Shown: positions 43,571 through 52,876 of the stretch, in pieces
How the letters are laid out: each line of letters opens with the position of its first letter
Position numbering within the stretch: position 1 is the stretch's first letter
Assembly: GCF_004346845.1 (NCBI RefSeq)
Contig: NZ_SMGI01000003.1
Location: forward strand, 62,001-126,000
DNA from: Winogradskyella wandonensis
GTDB taxonomy: Bacteria; Bacteroidota; Bacteroidia; Flavobacteriales; Flavobacteriaceae
DNA: 64,000 bases
Direction: 5' to 3'
Notes under the pieces: generated by a model
Database searches by the model: none
Seen by the model: the letters and a program-made list of their open reading frames with translations, nothing else
What the model was told of the DNA's origin: nothing
Program-made: the position numbers and the translations under genes

Positions 43571-44200
43571 ATGCTTTTGCATCCTACTTACTTTCCTAAT
43601 ATTGCGCATTTTGCAGCAATGTTACAGAAAGATTATTTTACTTTAGAAATATGTGACAACTACCAAAAGCAAACGTTTAGAAACCGTTGCGAAATCTACG
43701 GTGCTAATGGTAAGCTAACACTAACAGTTCCTGTTTCTTACACGCAAAAACAAAGACAGCAATACAAAGATGTAGCAATCTTTAATAACGAAGATTGGCA
43801 GTCGCAACACCTAAAATCTTTAGATTCGGCATACAGAATGTCACCGTTCTATGAGTTTTACATCGACGATTTAATGCCTGTTTTTCAGAATAAATTCTAC
43901 AGTCTTTTGGACTTAAATCTAAAGAGCTTAGAACTAATTTTGAAGTGTTTAGAGCTTGATTTAAATTATTCAATTTCAAACGTTTTTACGCTTCCAAAAG
44001 ACGCAAAAACTGACTATCGTTGTCTTGTAAATGCAAAAAAGCATAGCGATTTTAACTTTCCGTTTTATACGCAAGTTTTTACCCAGAAACATGGGTTTAT
44101 ATCTAATCTAAGTATTCTGGATATTTTATTTAATGAAGGTCCAAATACTCTAAATTATCTAGAACGTTTAACATTAGATACATCGTGCTTCAATCAATAA
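43571..44200 (+). CDS. WbqC family protein
   Basis: A 209-residue WbqC-like protein (LHPTYFPNIAHFAAM at the start). WbqC proteins are found in O-antigen or surface polysaccharide clusters, and the biochemical role is unclear. No signal peptide or membrane segment, so cytosolic. 12 bp after lepB; its 3' end overlaps the DUF6122 gene by 16 bp. Confidence 0.85.
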   Translation: MLLHPTYFPNIAHFAAMLQKDYFTLEICDNYQKQTFRNRCEIYGANGKLTLTVPVSYTQKQRQQYKDVAIFNNEDWQSQHLKSLDSAYRMSPFYEFYIDDLMPVFQNKFYSLLDLNLKSLELILKCLELDLNYSISNVFTLPKDAKTDYRCLVNAKKHSDFNFPFYTQVFTQKHGFISNLSILDILFNEGPNTLNYLERLTLDTSCFNQ

Positions 44201-44499
44201 CACATTACGGTATTCACTTTTTAGGACCTTTAATTGTAGCACTGCTATTCTTTAAAAATCAATGGAAAACTGCGTTTATAATCATGGTCTTAGGAATTCT
44301 AATTGATGTAGACCATCTTCTAGCAACGCCTATTTTTGATGCTAATCGTTGTAGTATAAATTATCATGTATTACATACCTTTTACGCTATAGCTATTTAT
44401 AGCTTACTTGCGCTACTTAAAAAAACACGTTTAATTGGCCTAGGATTACTTATCCATATTTTAGCAGATATTGCAGATTGCAGTTTTATGCTACTTTAA
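44185..44499 (+). CDS. DUF6122 family small membrane protein
   Basis: A 104-residue protein with about three membrane segments and a conserved His/Asp-rich pattern (GIHFLGPLIVALLFF, DVDHLL, CSINYHVLHTF). GTG start at 44185 overlaps wbqC. The His and Asp residues could bind a metal, but that is speculative. It overlaps the end of the convergent EEP gene by 9 bp. Confidence 0.8.
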   Translation: MLQSITHYGIHFLGPLIVALLFFKNQWKTAFIIMVLGILIDVDHLLATPIFDANRCSINYHVLHTFYAIAIYSLLALLKKTRLIGLGLLIHILADIADCSFMLL

Positions 44500-45504
44500 G
44501 AAAGCCATTACCGGATAATGGTCGGATAACTTAACATCGTAGTTTTTAAAACCATTGACGGTAAAAGCATTATCTGCCAAAATAAAATCAATCCGAAGCG
44601 GAATAAAATTAAAGTCAAAAGTTTTACCAAAGCCATTGCCCGCGACCTTAAAAGCATCCTTGTAATCGCCCTTAATTTTATTATAAACATAAGAATAAGC
44701 CGTATTATTAAAATCTCCGGTAATTACAGTTTTATAAGGACTTTTCGCTTTATGTTTCATAACCAATTCTGCTTGCGTTTGCTGAATTTTAAACACCTCA
44801 CCGATACGTTTAGTTAAACGCTCGGAACCTTCCTTTTGTAAATCCTTTACCTTGGTACTTACTTTAGAAGATTGTAAGTGCAAATTATAAATTCGGATGG
44901 TATCCTTTTCTTTTACAACATCGATAAATATGGCGTTATTAGATGTATTAGGAAATGTGATAGAGCCTGAATTAACAATAGGAAATTTTGAAAAGATAGC
45001 CTGACCACTTTTTACTTTTTCACCAGACACATATTCGAATTTTTCGTAACCTTCTAAAGTAAAATGAACACTCTTTCTATATTCTTGAAAGCTTATTATT
45101 GATGGATTTTCTCTTTTTATAAACGCCAAAATATCAGCCTCGACAGTTTTACTCGGCAGCCATTCAAAAAGATTAAACAACCGAACGTTATAATTCATTA
45201 CTGAGAAATTGGAAGTATCTACAACTGTCTTAGAACCCGTGAATTTATATATAGAGGTTAAATAATTAAACCCAAGCACCAAAACAATGAGCGACAGCAT
45301 CAGTTGCTTTTTTACATTAAAAAGCCAATACAGTAAAAACAATATATTAAAGAAAATAAGTAATGGTACAGCAAGACTTAAAACAGACAACAAAGAAAAT
45401 GTTTTAGGCGGCACATAAGGTAATATGTAAGAAACCAATAATAGAAAAGCCGCCAATGTATTGACAAAAAAAATGACTTTATCTATAAATTTTAGTCCTT
45501 TCAT
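44491..45504 (-). CDS. membrane-anchored endonuclease/exonuclease/phosphatase family protein
   Basis: A 337-residue protein with three N-terminal membrane segments (about 8-30, 36-55, 63-82) and a C-terminal EEP domain at about 100-337 (VMNYNVRLFN, SFQEYR, ITGDFNNTAYSYVY, LSDHYPVMAFL). The catalytic Asp-His pair at the end is present. The substrate may be a phosphoester or phospholipid rather than DNA, but it cannot be told. Confidence 0.85.
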   Translation of the reverse strand: MKGLKFIDKVIFFVNTLAAFLLLVSYILPYVPPKTFSLLSVLSLAVPLLIFFNILFLLYWLFNVKKQLMLSLIVLVLGFNYLTSIYKFTGSKTVVDTSNFSVMNYNVRLFNLFEWLPSKTVEADILAFIKRENPSIISFQEYRKSVHFTLEGYEKFEYVSGEKVKSGQAIFSKFPIVNSGSITFPNTSNNAIFIDVVKEKDTIRIYNLHLQSSKVSTKVKDLQKEGSERLTKRIGEVFKIQQTQAELVMKHKAKSPYKTVITGDFNNTAYSYVYNKIKGDYKDAFKVAGNGFGKTFDFNFIPLRIDFILADNAFTVNGFKNYDVKLSDHYPVMAFLK

Positions 45505-45534
45505 GTATTAATTTTATTATTCTTAAAATGGTCA

Positions 45535-45554
45535 CACTTCGACTACACTCAGTG
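45535..45554. repeat. dispersed palindromic repeat, CTTCGAC..CTCAG type
   Basis: CACTTCGACTACACTCAGTG, ends CACT/AGTG complementary. Same core as 8588-8610 and, in reverse, 52332-52353. It lies between the EEP and rhomboid genes. Confidence 0.55.
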
Positions 45555-45624
45555 CAAGCATGGAACATCCTATATAATTACCTGTAGGTATGACTAAAAT
45601 TTAGTCATGGATATTTCATAAGTA

Positions 45625-46497
45625 TTACTGCTTGCCCTGCCTAAACAGAAACTCCTTTTCTTCGGATGTTAAACTTTCGTAGCCACTCTTACTGATTTTG
45701 TCTAGAATGGCATCTATCTTCTTTTGATTATTTAACGCATCAGACTCTTTTTTGGTCTTTGGAGTTGGCTTGGTCGACCTCTTTTTTCGATGAACGGTTT
45801 TTAAATTAGATTTTGGCTTGAATAAACTAACAAAATGGTCTACCAGTCTTTCAAAGCCCAAACCGATATCTGTACCATCTAAAAGTTTTTTCGCATAATA
45901 ATACCCCAAAATATAACCGCCGATATGTGATACATAACCTCCAGAATTTAGCCCCAAAAGCATCCTAAAAACATCCAATCCAATAAAAATAAGTGCTATA
46001 TATTTCCATTTGATTGTAAATAAATTAAAAGGTCTAATTTCTGAATCAGGCATGTAAGTCGCTACAAATACTAGTAGTGCAGCAACACCTGCCGAAGCAC
46101 CTCTTAACGTACCTCCAGCTCCGAAAAAATCTGTAGGCCATAAATTAGCAATAGCCATAAACAATAAGCCTCCGACAATAATTCCTAAAAAGAAAACATT
46201 GAGAACTAATTTTGGTCTAAACAGATTAATTGCCACTCGTGATAAATAAAATAGCATTAACATATTAATTATGAGATGCCATAAACTAGCATGAATAAAA
46301 CCATAAGTGATTAAAGACCATGGTTGCCAAATAAAGCTATTAAAATCTGCTGGTAAAACTAAGAATGACTGTAAGGCGCTTAACTTAAAAACACGCAATA
46401 GGATTAAAGCAATAAAAATAAGACCATTAATTACAATGATTTTACCGAAAGCATTAAGATTATAATACTTGTATTTAAGCTCGTCTAAAGTTCCCAT
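45625..46497 (-). CDS. rhomboid family intramembrane serine protease (second copy)
   Basis: About 290 residues from the ATG at 46497, 2 bp after the upstream rhomboid gene's stop. Six or seven membrane segments. Active-site Ser in GASAG and catalytic His in VSHIGG; GFIHASLWHLIINM matches the loop-1/N-terminal helix pattern. C-terminal cytoplasmic tail of about 90 residues rich in Lys and Ser. It is a paralog of the neighbouring gene with its own extra C-terminal tail. Confidence 0.88.
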   Translation of the reverse strand: MGTLDELKYKYYNLNAFGKIIVINGLIFIALILLRVFKLSALQSFLVLPADFNSFIWQPWSLITYGFIHASLWHLIINMLMLFYLSRVAINLFRPKLVLNVFFLGIIVGGLLFMAIANLWPTDFFGAGGTLRGASAGVAALLVFVATYMPDSEIRPFNLFTIKWKYIALIFIGLDVFRMLLGLNSGGYVSHIGGYILGYYYAKKLLDGTDIGLGFERLVDHFVSLFKPKSNLKTVHRKKRSTKPTPKTKKESDALNNQKKIDAILDKISKSGYESLTSEEKEFLFRQGKQ

Positions 46498-46499
46498 AA

Positions 46500-47252
46500 C
46501 TAATTCCAACGGTATTTATCCATACTATTTTTCTTCCAGTACCACATGATTAAAAATCCAACAACGGCACCACCTACGTGAGCCATATATGCCGTGTTGC
46601 TTGGGCTAAAAAAGGATTGGCCCGTTATTGCAGAAATTACATCTAATATGATGATTCCTGGAATAAAATATTTGGCTTTAATAGGAATTGGGAAAAATAT
46701 CAACATTAATTCCGCATTAGGATTCATCATACCAAATGCTGCCAATACGCCCATAATACAACCCGAAGCACCAACCATGGAAGCCGCTAAACTTGGCGCT
46801 ATATTGCGTAGTTGTTGTAACTGAACTTCAGTTATACCTGGTAAAATTCGGTTTGTCTCGAACATTTGATTAATCGATTCTGGAGTAACGCCCGAAGCGA
46901 TTAAACTATTATAATCTGGTAAAAAATTGACATAATAATATCCAAGTTGAAAAAGTACTGCTCCTAATCCAGCTGAGAAATAAATAAACAGAAATCGTTT
47001 AGTGCCTATTTGCCGTTCAACAGAAGTCCCAAACATCCAAAGCGCAAACATATTAAAAAACAAATGCGCTCCTCCACCATGCATAAACATATGTGTAATA
47101 ATTTGCCAAGGCTCGAAAGCAGGATTTTTCGGAAAGTATAAAGCAAACCAATCATAAAATGTCTGACCGTTACCGATACTAACGGTACCGATAAACATAA
47201 TTACATTTATAATTAATATATGCTTTACCGCATCTGTTATATTTAATCTCAT
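46500..47252 (-). CDS. rhomboid family intramembrane serine protease (first copy)
   Basis: A 250-residue rhomboid protease with six membrane segments. The catalytic Ser lies in VGASGCIMG and the catalytic His in MAHVGGAVVG; MFMHGGGAHLFFNMFALWMFG matches the oxyanion-hole helix. It cleaves membrane proteins within the bilayer. The paralogous second copy follows 2 bp after its stop, and mutL lies upstream in the same operon. Confidence 0.9.
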   Translation of the reverse strand: MRLNITDAVKHILIINVIMFIGTVSIGNGQTFYDWFALYFPKNPAFEPWQIITHMFMHGGGAHLFFNMFALWMFGTSVERQIGTKRFLFIYFSAGLGAVLFQLGYYYVNFLPDYNSLIASGVTPESINQMFETNRILPGITEVQLQQLRNIAPSLAASMVGASGCIMGVLAAFGMMNPNAELMLIFFPIPIKAKYFIPGIIILDVISAITGQSFFSPSNTAYMAHVGGAVVGFLIMWYWKKNSMDKYRWN

Positions 47253-47258
47253 AATTCT

Positions 47259-49118
47259 TTACATAAATTTCTTTTCGATATCATCCACACCCAAAGTAAT
47301 AAAAGTCGTTTTGTTGGAAGGCGATACCGATGGTTCTTTACACGCAAATAGACTATTAAGAATATGCTCTTGCTCTTCTGCGTTTAAGGTTTGGCCAGTT
47401 TTTATTGCTAAACTTTTTGCCATTGATTTAGCTAATAAATCAGAAGCACTAAAATTCTGGTCTGGCACATCGTTTTGTACATCACTAATCAGTTGCTCAA
47501 AAACGATAGTTACCTCACTTTCTGGAACACCAACAGGCACGCCTGTAATTACAATTTGCTCGTCTTTTACATCAGCAAATTTAAAACCAGCAAACTCTAG
47601 ATCCGCCTGCAATTCTTTAATAATAGCAATATCAGAATTCGAAAAACTGATATTTAGAGGAAATAACAACTGCTGGGTGGTTGCCTCCTTAGATGTTAAT
47701 TGCTTCAACAAATTTTCGTATAAAATACGTTGATGCGCACGATTTTGGTCTATAATTAACATACCAGACTTGATGGTGCTTACAATATACTTTTGCCGTA
47801 ATTGATAGGTTGTTTTCTCTTGAGCAACCTCATTAGACTTAAAAATCGATTCTGTTTTGGCATCACTTTCAAACGTGACTTCTGCAAAATCATTTTTAGA
47901 CGCATTGGACTTAGATTCTAAGCCTACATATAAACTTTCCCAATGGGCCTGCGTTTTAAGTTGCGAACTGCGATGTGAGCCTGCATTAGACTTTGCCGTT
48001 TCAAATTCGTTCTTAAATGGGTTAAACGACCTATCTACAGTAATCGTTGGTGTTTTCCCTGACTTATCTTTGTAATCGTAAGGTGTATCTAGATTAGTAT
48101 CACTATCAAAATCTAAAACTGGTGCAATATTAAATTGTCCGAGACTGTGCTTAACAGATGACCTTAAAATAGCATAAAGCGTGTGCTCATCATCAAACTT
48201 AATCTCTGTTTTTGTAGGATGAATATTAATATCTATAGTCTGCGGATTAACCGACAAATTTAAAAAGTAACTCGGATGATAACCGTCTTTTAGTAAGCCT
48301 TCGAATGCGGCATTGATGGCATGATTTAAATAAGGACTCTTTACAAAGCGGTTATTGACAAAAAAGAATTGCTCTGATTTTGTTTTCTTAGAAAATTCGG
48401 GTTTTCCCACAAAACCTGACACCTTGAGTACTTCAGTTGTCTCTTCCACAGGAACTAACTTCTCATTTGTTTTAGAACCAAAAATATTCACAACACGTTG
48501 ACGGTAGTTACTTTGATTTAAACTAAATAGTTCACTCCCATTATGAAACATCGAGAACCCAATATTTGGATGTGCTAAAGCAACACGATGAAACTCATCT
48601 GTGACATGCCTAAGCTCTACAGTATTAGATTTTAAAAAATTTCGTCTCGCAGGAATATTAAAAAATAGGTTTTTAACCGCAACCGAAGTTCCTTTTGGGG
48701 TTACCACGACCTCTTGTGATTTTACGGCACTTCCCTCAATTACGATTTGTGTACCAAGTTCGTCTTCGTCGCGTTTAGTTTTAAGCTCTACATGAGCAAT
48801 TGCAGCAATACTTGCTAAGGCTTCTCCTCTAAATCCTTTTGTGCTAAGCTGAAACAAGTCTTCTGCAGTTCTAATTTTTGAAGTCGCATGACGCTCAAAA
48901 GATAATCTGGCATCAGTAGTACTCATACCCATACCATTATCTATAACTTGCACTAAGGTTTTTCCTGCTTCTTTTAGGATTAATTTTATATCTGAAGCAC
49001 CAGCATCAATAGCATTTTCTAATAGCTCTTTTACTACGGATGCAGGACGCTGTACGACCTCTCCCGCAGCTATTTGGTTAGCAACATGGTCTGGTAATAG
49101 TTGTATGATGTCGGACAT
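47259..49118 (-). CDS. mutL: DNA mismatch repair protein MutL
   Basis: A 619-residue MutL. GHKL ATPase motifs ENAIDAGASDI, DNGMGM and GFRGEALASIAAI lie at the N-terminus. The dimerisation domain is at the C-terminus. The endonuclease motif DQHA(X)2E(X)4E of active MutL endonucleases reads DQNRAHQRILYE, with His and the first Glu changed, and the CPHGRP-type motif is also altered. It may thus lack endonuclease activity. It overlaps the small membrane gene by one base. Confidence 0.93.
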   Translation of the reverse strand: MSDIIQLLPDHVANQIAAGEVVQRPASVVKELLENAIDAGASDIKLILKEAGKTLVQVIDNGMGMSTTDARLSFERHATSKIRTAEDLFQLSTKGFRGEALASIAAIAHVELKTKRDEDELGTQIVIEGSAVKSQEVVVTPKGTSVAVKNLFFNIPARRNFLKSNTVELRHVTDEFHRVALAHPNIGFSMFHNGSELFSLNQSNYRQRVVNIFGSKTNEKLVPVEETTEVLKVSGFVGKPEFSKKTKSEQFFFVNNRFVKSPYLNHAINAAFEGLLKDGYHPSYFLNLSVNPQTIDINIHPTKTEIKFDDEHTLYAILRSSVKHSLGQFNIAPVLDFDSDTNLDTPYDYKDKSGKTPTITVDRSFNPFKNEFETAKSNAGSHRSSQLKTQAHWESLYVGLESKSNASKNDFAEVTFESDAKTESIFKSNEVAQEKTTYQLRQKYIVSTIKSGMLIIDQNRAHQRILYENLLKQLTSKEATTQQLLFPLNISFSNSDIAIIKELQADLEFAGFKFADVKDEQIVITGVPVGVPESEVTIVFEQLISDVQNDVPDQNFSASDLLAKSMAKSLAIKTGQTLNAEEQEHILNSLFACKEPSVSPSNKTTFITLGVDDIEKKFM

Positions 49119-49423
49119 TAGCTTTTAGAAGAAAATATAGATAAATCGAAATCTAAAATGTAAAGTGAAATAAAAACTAAAATTAAGATTATAATATAAA
49201 TCGTAGTATTGAAACCAGAATTACTTCTATTCCTACTATTTAATCTACTTTCATGCCAATGTCCAGAAAAATCATTTTTGTTTAGTTCTTCAGCATATGC
49301 GTCAAATTTTGATGGATAAGCTGACTCGTCGACACTATCTTTACCTTTATAATATCTCGGTGTGTAATTAAATCTTTTATTTCTCGGCAATCCTTTAAAT
49401 AACTTAAACTTTATCGGCCCCAT
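49118..49423 (-). CDS. small single-pass membrane protein
   Basis: A 101-residue protein with a charged, soluble N-terminal part and a C-terminal membrane segment (TTIYIIILILVFISLYILDF). Such proteins stand between ribH and mutL in many Flavobacteriaceae; no function is known. It overlaps mutL by one base and follows the other small membrane gene by 7 bp. Confidence 0.65.
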   Translation of the reverse strand: MGPIKFKLFKGLPRNKRFNYTPRYYKGKDSVDESAYPSKFDAYAEELNKNDFSGHWHESRLNSRNRSNSGFNTTIYIIILILVFISLYILDFDLSIFSSKS

Positions 49424-49430
49424 AATACAA

Positions 49431-49646
49431 CTAGTTTATATACCCATTTAGAATATAGATTAATACAAATACAAAGACTAAAAAAACAAGAAGCATTGGT
49501 AAGGACGTTAAAAAATTACCTTTGCGCCTGTTATGACCTCTCATCTCTTCCCATTTTGCCTTTAACTCTTCTTTTGATTCAGTCTTTCTTGAATCTGGCA
49601 ATCGAGATTTAATATTGAAGCGTCGAGGTTGTCGCTGATTAAACAT
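49431..49646 (-). CDS. small single-pass membrane protein
   Basis: A 71-residue protein with a basic N-terminus (RFNIKSRLPDSRKTESKEEL) and a C-terminal membrane segment (LPMLLVFLVFVFVLIYILNG). It is the first gene of the mutL-rhomboid operon, with a TATTTTTG box upstream. Similar proteins near ribH are sometimes misnamed as riboflavin synthase beta chain; nothing in the sequence supports that. Confidence 0.65.
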   Translation of the reverse strand: MFNQRQPRRFNIKSRLPDSRKTESKEELKAKWEEMRGHNRRKGNFLTSLPMLLVFLVFVFVLIYILNGYIN

Positions 49647-49672
49647 GGTCTAAGCATTTCTATCGTTCCTTT

Positions 49673-49680
49673 CAAAAATA
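49673..49680 (-). promoter_or_regulatory. putative -7 promoter box for the small-protein/mutL operon
   Basis: TATTTTTG on the minus strand, 26 bp upstream of the ATG at 49646. Confidence 0.4.
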
Positions 49681-49827
49681 CTTAAAATACAAGGAAACCA
49701 TGTATAGCAACTCCTAAAAATTGTTAACAAAAAGCCTGCCAACTGCGAAGTATGACGTTATAAATTTGAAGTAGGAAGTTCCTAGTTAGTTACTTACGGA
49801 GTATAAAACTTATAACTTTGAACTGAG

Positions 49828-50340
49828 TTAGTACCCTATACTAATACCACGTCCGCGAGAATTTTTACGCAATTCTGCCATTTTAATAGCTGCGATTGCC
49901 GCTTCTGTGCCTTTATTACCATGTTTGCCTCCTGAGCGGTCAATAGATTGTTGCATATTGTTATCTGTAAGCACGCAGAAAATTACAGGGGTATCGCTTT
50001 TAACATTAAGGTCCTTTATGCCTTGTGCAACGCCATCACACACAAAATCGAAATGTTTGGTCTCTCCTTGGATTACAGAGCCTATCGCAATAACAACATC
50101 CACATTTTGCTCCTGCATTTTTTTACAACCGTAAATTAACTCATAACTTCCTGGGACATTCCAGCGTGTGATGTTTTTATCAACAGCACCACAATCTTTT
50201 AAAGCTGCAATCGCACCTGTGTACAAACCTTCGGTTATGTTGTCATTCCATTCTGAAACAACAATCCCAAACCGAAAGTCTTTCGCGTTTGGGATTGTAG
50301 CTTTATCGTAGTTAGATAAATTTTTATTTTCGGTAGCCAT
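49828..50340 (-). CDS. ribH: 6,7-dimethyl-8-ribityllumazine synthase
   Basis: A 170-residue lumazine synthase. FGIVVSEWNDNITEGL, WNVPGSYELIYGCKKM and IGSVIQGETKHFDFVCDGV are the substrate-binding and catalytic segments, with the His in GETKHFDF. It forms lumazine from the ribityl uracil and butanone phosphate in riboflavin synthesis, usually as a 60-mer or pentamer shell. It follows the TPR gene by 3 bp. No FMN riboswitch is present. Confidence 0.95.
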   Translation of the reverse strand: MATENKNLSNYDKATIPNAKDFRFGIVVSEWNDNITEGLYTGAIAALKDCGAVDKNITRWNVPGSYELIYGCKKMQEQNVDVVIAIGSVIQGETKHFDFVCDGVAQGIKDLNVKSDTPVIFCVLTDNNMQQSIDRSGGKHGNKGTEAAIAAIKMAELRKNSRGRGISIGY

Positions 50341-50343
50341 AAT

Positions 50344-51108
50344 CTATAAGCTTGCTGATGCTTTACCAATTAAAACATCAATGTCTTTGGCTTCGTCTGA
50401 TTTTGGATAATCCGTTTTTATTCTATTCAAATAATCTAACGCTTTTTGGTTGTTACCCAAATTCATGCTTACAATTGCAGCTTTCTTTAAATAAAGTGGC
50501 GTAGTAAACTCATTAGCGTTTGTTTTAATAGCTTTCTCGTAATAATCTAAACCATCTTGCAATTGGTTTAACTGAACAAACGCATCTCCAATGCCACCTT
50601 TAGAAATTGCAGATAACATTAAGTCATCACTAGAAAAATCGCTTAAATGCTTAATCGCTTCTTGATATTTGTTCATATTAAGATAAGCCATACCAGCATA
50701 ATAGTTAGCAAGGTTGCCAGCTGGTGTACTGCCATATTCTTCAATAATATCTAGCATTCCAAATTTACCATCTGCACCTTCTAAAGACATTGTAAATAGA
50801 GAATCTTTTTCTGTGGCATTAAGCGCTTCATCAAAATAACCCTGAGCTACAGTCATTTCGTTCATAGCCTCAGCCGCATTTGGCTCTGCTATAAAATTAT
50901 CGTAACCCATTTTTGCAAGAATAACTAAAGCTACAACACCAACAATACCAAAAATCCAGTTTTGATTTTTGATAACCCATTCTTCCGTTTTAGAAGCAGA
51001 CTCGTCTAAGGTGTTAAACACCTCTGCCGTTGTTGACTCTTCTTCTATATGCTCTACCTTTTCTTTTTGGGTTTTTGGTTTGTAACCTCTTTTCTTATAT
51101 GTTGCCAT
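50344..51108 (-). CDS. tetratricopeptide repeat membrane protein (YfgM-like)
   Basis: About 254 residues from the ATG at 51108, preferred over an earlier codon. A charged N-terminus (MATYKKRGYKPKTQKEKVE), a membrane segment near 48-68 (WIFGIVGVVALVILAKMGY), and a periplasmic region of TPR repeats (ANYYAGMAYLNMNKYQEAI, GDAFVQLNQLQDGLDYYEK). The layout resembles YfgM-type periplasmic chaperone partners. It precedes ribH in the same operon. Confidence 0.82.
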   Translation of the reverse strand: MATYKKRGYKPKTQKEKVEHIEEESTTAEVFNTLDESASKTEEWVIKNQNWIFGIVGVVALVILAKMGYDNFIAEPNAAEAMNEMTVAQGYFDEALNATEKDSLFTMSLEGADGKFGMLDIIEEYGSTPAGNLANYYAGMAYLNMNKYQEAIKHLSDFSSDDLMLSAISKGGIGDAFVQLNQLQDGLDYYEKAIKTNANEFTTPLYLKKAAIVSMNLGNNQKALDYLNRIKTDYPKSDEAKDIDVLIGKASASL

Positions 51109-51129
51109 AATTTCTAATTTGTGCGTTGG

Positions 51130-51137
51130 CAAAAATA
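51130..51137 (-). promoter_or_regulatory. putative -7 promoter box for the TPR-ribH operon
   Basis: TATTTTTG on the minus strand, 21 bp upstream of the ATG at 51108. Confidence 0.4.
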
Positions 51138-51245
51138 AAATTTTTATTGGTATATAAAAGCCTATTTATTTGTTATTTTTCAATAATTTCGCTCTTAATA
51201 AATTCAGCAAAAAACCTTTAAAACGCTACGGTTAATCAACAATTT

Positions 51246-52325
51246 ATGTTTCTAAACAAACTCTCTTTAGTGAATTACAAGAATTTTGAAAGTTCGACTT
51301 TTGAGTTTGACACTAAAATTAACTGTTTTGTTGGGGCAAACGGCATCGGAAAAACCAATGCGTTAGATGCCATTTATCATCTAGCCTTCGGAAAAAGTTA
51401 CTTTAACCCAGTTGCTTCTCAAAACATTAAACACGGCGAAGAGTTTTTTGTCGTAGACGGACAGTTTGAAAAAAAGGAACGCGACGAAAAAATAATAGTA
51501 TCACTAAAAAAAGGACAAAAGAAAGTTATAAAGCGCAACGGAAAAGTCTATGAAAAATTTAGCGAGCACATTGGCTTTATTCCTCTGGTAATTATTTCTC
51601 CGGCAGATAGAGATTTAATTAGCGAAGGTAGCGACGTACGAAGAAAATTTATTGATAGTGTTATCTCACAGAGTGATAAAACCTACCTTTCGGATTTAAT
51701 AAACTACAATAAAGTACTATCCCAGCGCAATGCGCTATTGAAATATTTTTCTGCTAATAATACATTTAATGCAGACACTTTAGAAGTTTACAATCAGCAG
51801 TTAAACCAGTTTGGACAGCCTGTTTTCGAAAAACGAGATGCCTTTTTACAAACATTTATACCCATTTTTAAGGAGCGTTACGCATCTATAAGTAATAGCA
51901 ACGAGGTGGTTAATCTATCTTACAAAAGCGATTTGTTCGAAACCAATTTAGAGACGCTTCTTAAAGACAACTTAGGCAAAGACCGCGCTATCCAATATAC
52001 CAGTGTTGGTATTCATAAAGATGATTTAGTCTTTAAAATCGACGAATATCCCATTAAAAAATTTGGAAGTCAAGGTCAGCAGAAATCGTTTTTAATTGCT
52101 TTGAAGCTTGCGCAATTCGATTTTATAAAACAACAAAGTGGCGTACCTCCTATTTTACTTCTAGATGATATTTTTGATAAGCTAGACGAAAATCGGGTAG
52201 CACAAATTATTAGTATGGTAGACAATGATAATTTTGGGCAAATATTTATCAGCGACACCCATGCGGAGCGTACGGAAAATGTGGTGAAGCAAATTCATCA
52301 ATCCTATAAAATTTTTAAACTCTAA
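51246..52325 (+). CDS. recF: DNA replication and repair protein RecF
   Basis: A 359-residue SMC-like ATPase. Walker A is [12 protein letters not shown] near 31-42; the signature motif lies around [18 protein letters not shown], and Walker B is [15 protein letters not shown]. It helps load RecA at single-strand gaps. Length and motif order match RecF of Bacteroidota. Divergent from the TPR-ribH genes. Confidence 0.95.
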   Translation: MFLNKLSLVNYKNFESSTFEFDTKINCFVGANGIGKTNALDAIYHLAFGKSYFNPVASQNIKHGEEFFVVDGQFEKKERDEKIIVSLKKGQKKVIKRNGKVYEKFSEHIGFIPLVIISPADRDLISEGSDVRRKFIDSVISQSDKTYLSDLINYNKVLSQRNALLKYFSANNTFNADTLEVYNQQLNQFGQPVFEKRDAFLQTFIPIFKERYASISNSNEVVNLSYKSDLFETNLETLLKDNLGKDRAIQYTSVGIHKDDLVFKIDEYPIKKFGSQGQQKSFLIALKLAQFDFIKQQSGVPPILLLDDIFDKLDENRVAQIISMVDNDNFGQIFISDTHAERTENVVKQIHQSYKIFKL

Positions 52326-52331
52326 TTTTGT

Positions 52332-52353
52332 CACCTTGAGCGCAGTCGAAAGG
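52332..52353. repeat. dispersed palindromic repeat, reverse copy
   Basis: CACCTTGAGCGCAGTCGAAA, then GG. It is the reverse complement of the CTTCGAC..GCTCAG core seen at 8588 and 45535. It lies between recF and a small lipoprotein gene. Confidence 0.55.
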
Positions 52354-52375
52354 TTTTTGAATAAAAATTATCATT

Positions 52376-52798
52376 ATGAAACGAATTTTAATCTTATTTC
52401 TTTTAGTTATAGTTTGTTCATGTTCTACAAATCCCGAAAGCTACTTAGAACATGTAAATGGTTATTGGGAGATAGACCAAGTACTATTTACAGATGGCGC
52501 AAAAAAACAATACAAAGACAACGAAACTATAGATTACATCTCTATTAATGATAGTTTAAAGGGCTTTCGTAAAAAGTTAAAGCCTGGCTTTAATTCTAAA
52601 TATATTACCTCAAAAGATGCAGAAGGCATAACAGTAAAAATTGAAAATGACAGTTTAAATTTTTATTACAAAACACCTTATGCTAGCTGGAAAGAAACGG
52701 TTTTAAGTGCTAACGAAAACCAAATGAAAGTTGTTAACGATAGAGAAACCGTATATATTTATAAACGCTACAAACCTTTAGAATTGGATTTGGAGTAA
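52376..52798 (+). CDS. hypothetical lipoprotein
   Basis: A 140-residue protein with a lipobox ending VCSCS (Cys16 region). The mature part (HVNGYWEIDQVLFTDGAKKQ, KTPYASWKETVLSANENQ) looks like a small lipocalin-type barrel. Similar in size and N-terminus to the proteins at 27892 and 38308. Function unknown; probably membrane-attached. Confidence 0.75.
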   Translation: MKRILILFLLVIVCSCSTNPESYLEHVNGYWEIDQVLFTDGAKKQYKDNETIDYISINDSLKGFRKKLKPGFNSKYITSKDAEGITVKIENDSLNFYYKTPYASWKETVLSANENQMKVVNDRETVYIYKRYKPLELDLE

Positions 52799-52801
52799 AT
52801 G

Positions 52802-52827
52802 ATGCCGAGGCTCTCGAAGGCATTTTT
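52802..52827 (+). terminator. weak candidate terminator
   Basis: ATGCC-GAG / CTC...GGCAT with a short loop and five T. The stem is partly mismatched and the sequence also resembles the dispersed palindromes. Confidence 0.4.
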
Positions 52828-52876
52828 AGTATAAATTTTAATGTCGCTTCAAGTACCTCAGCACAAGAAGAGTAAA

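Noticed and set aside
47311-47733. 140-codon plus-strand frame inside mutL
   Set aside because: Antisense shadow of the mutL coding sequence; no independent coding signal.
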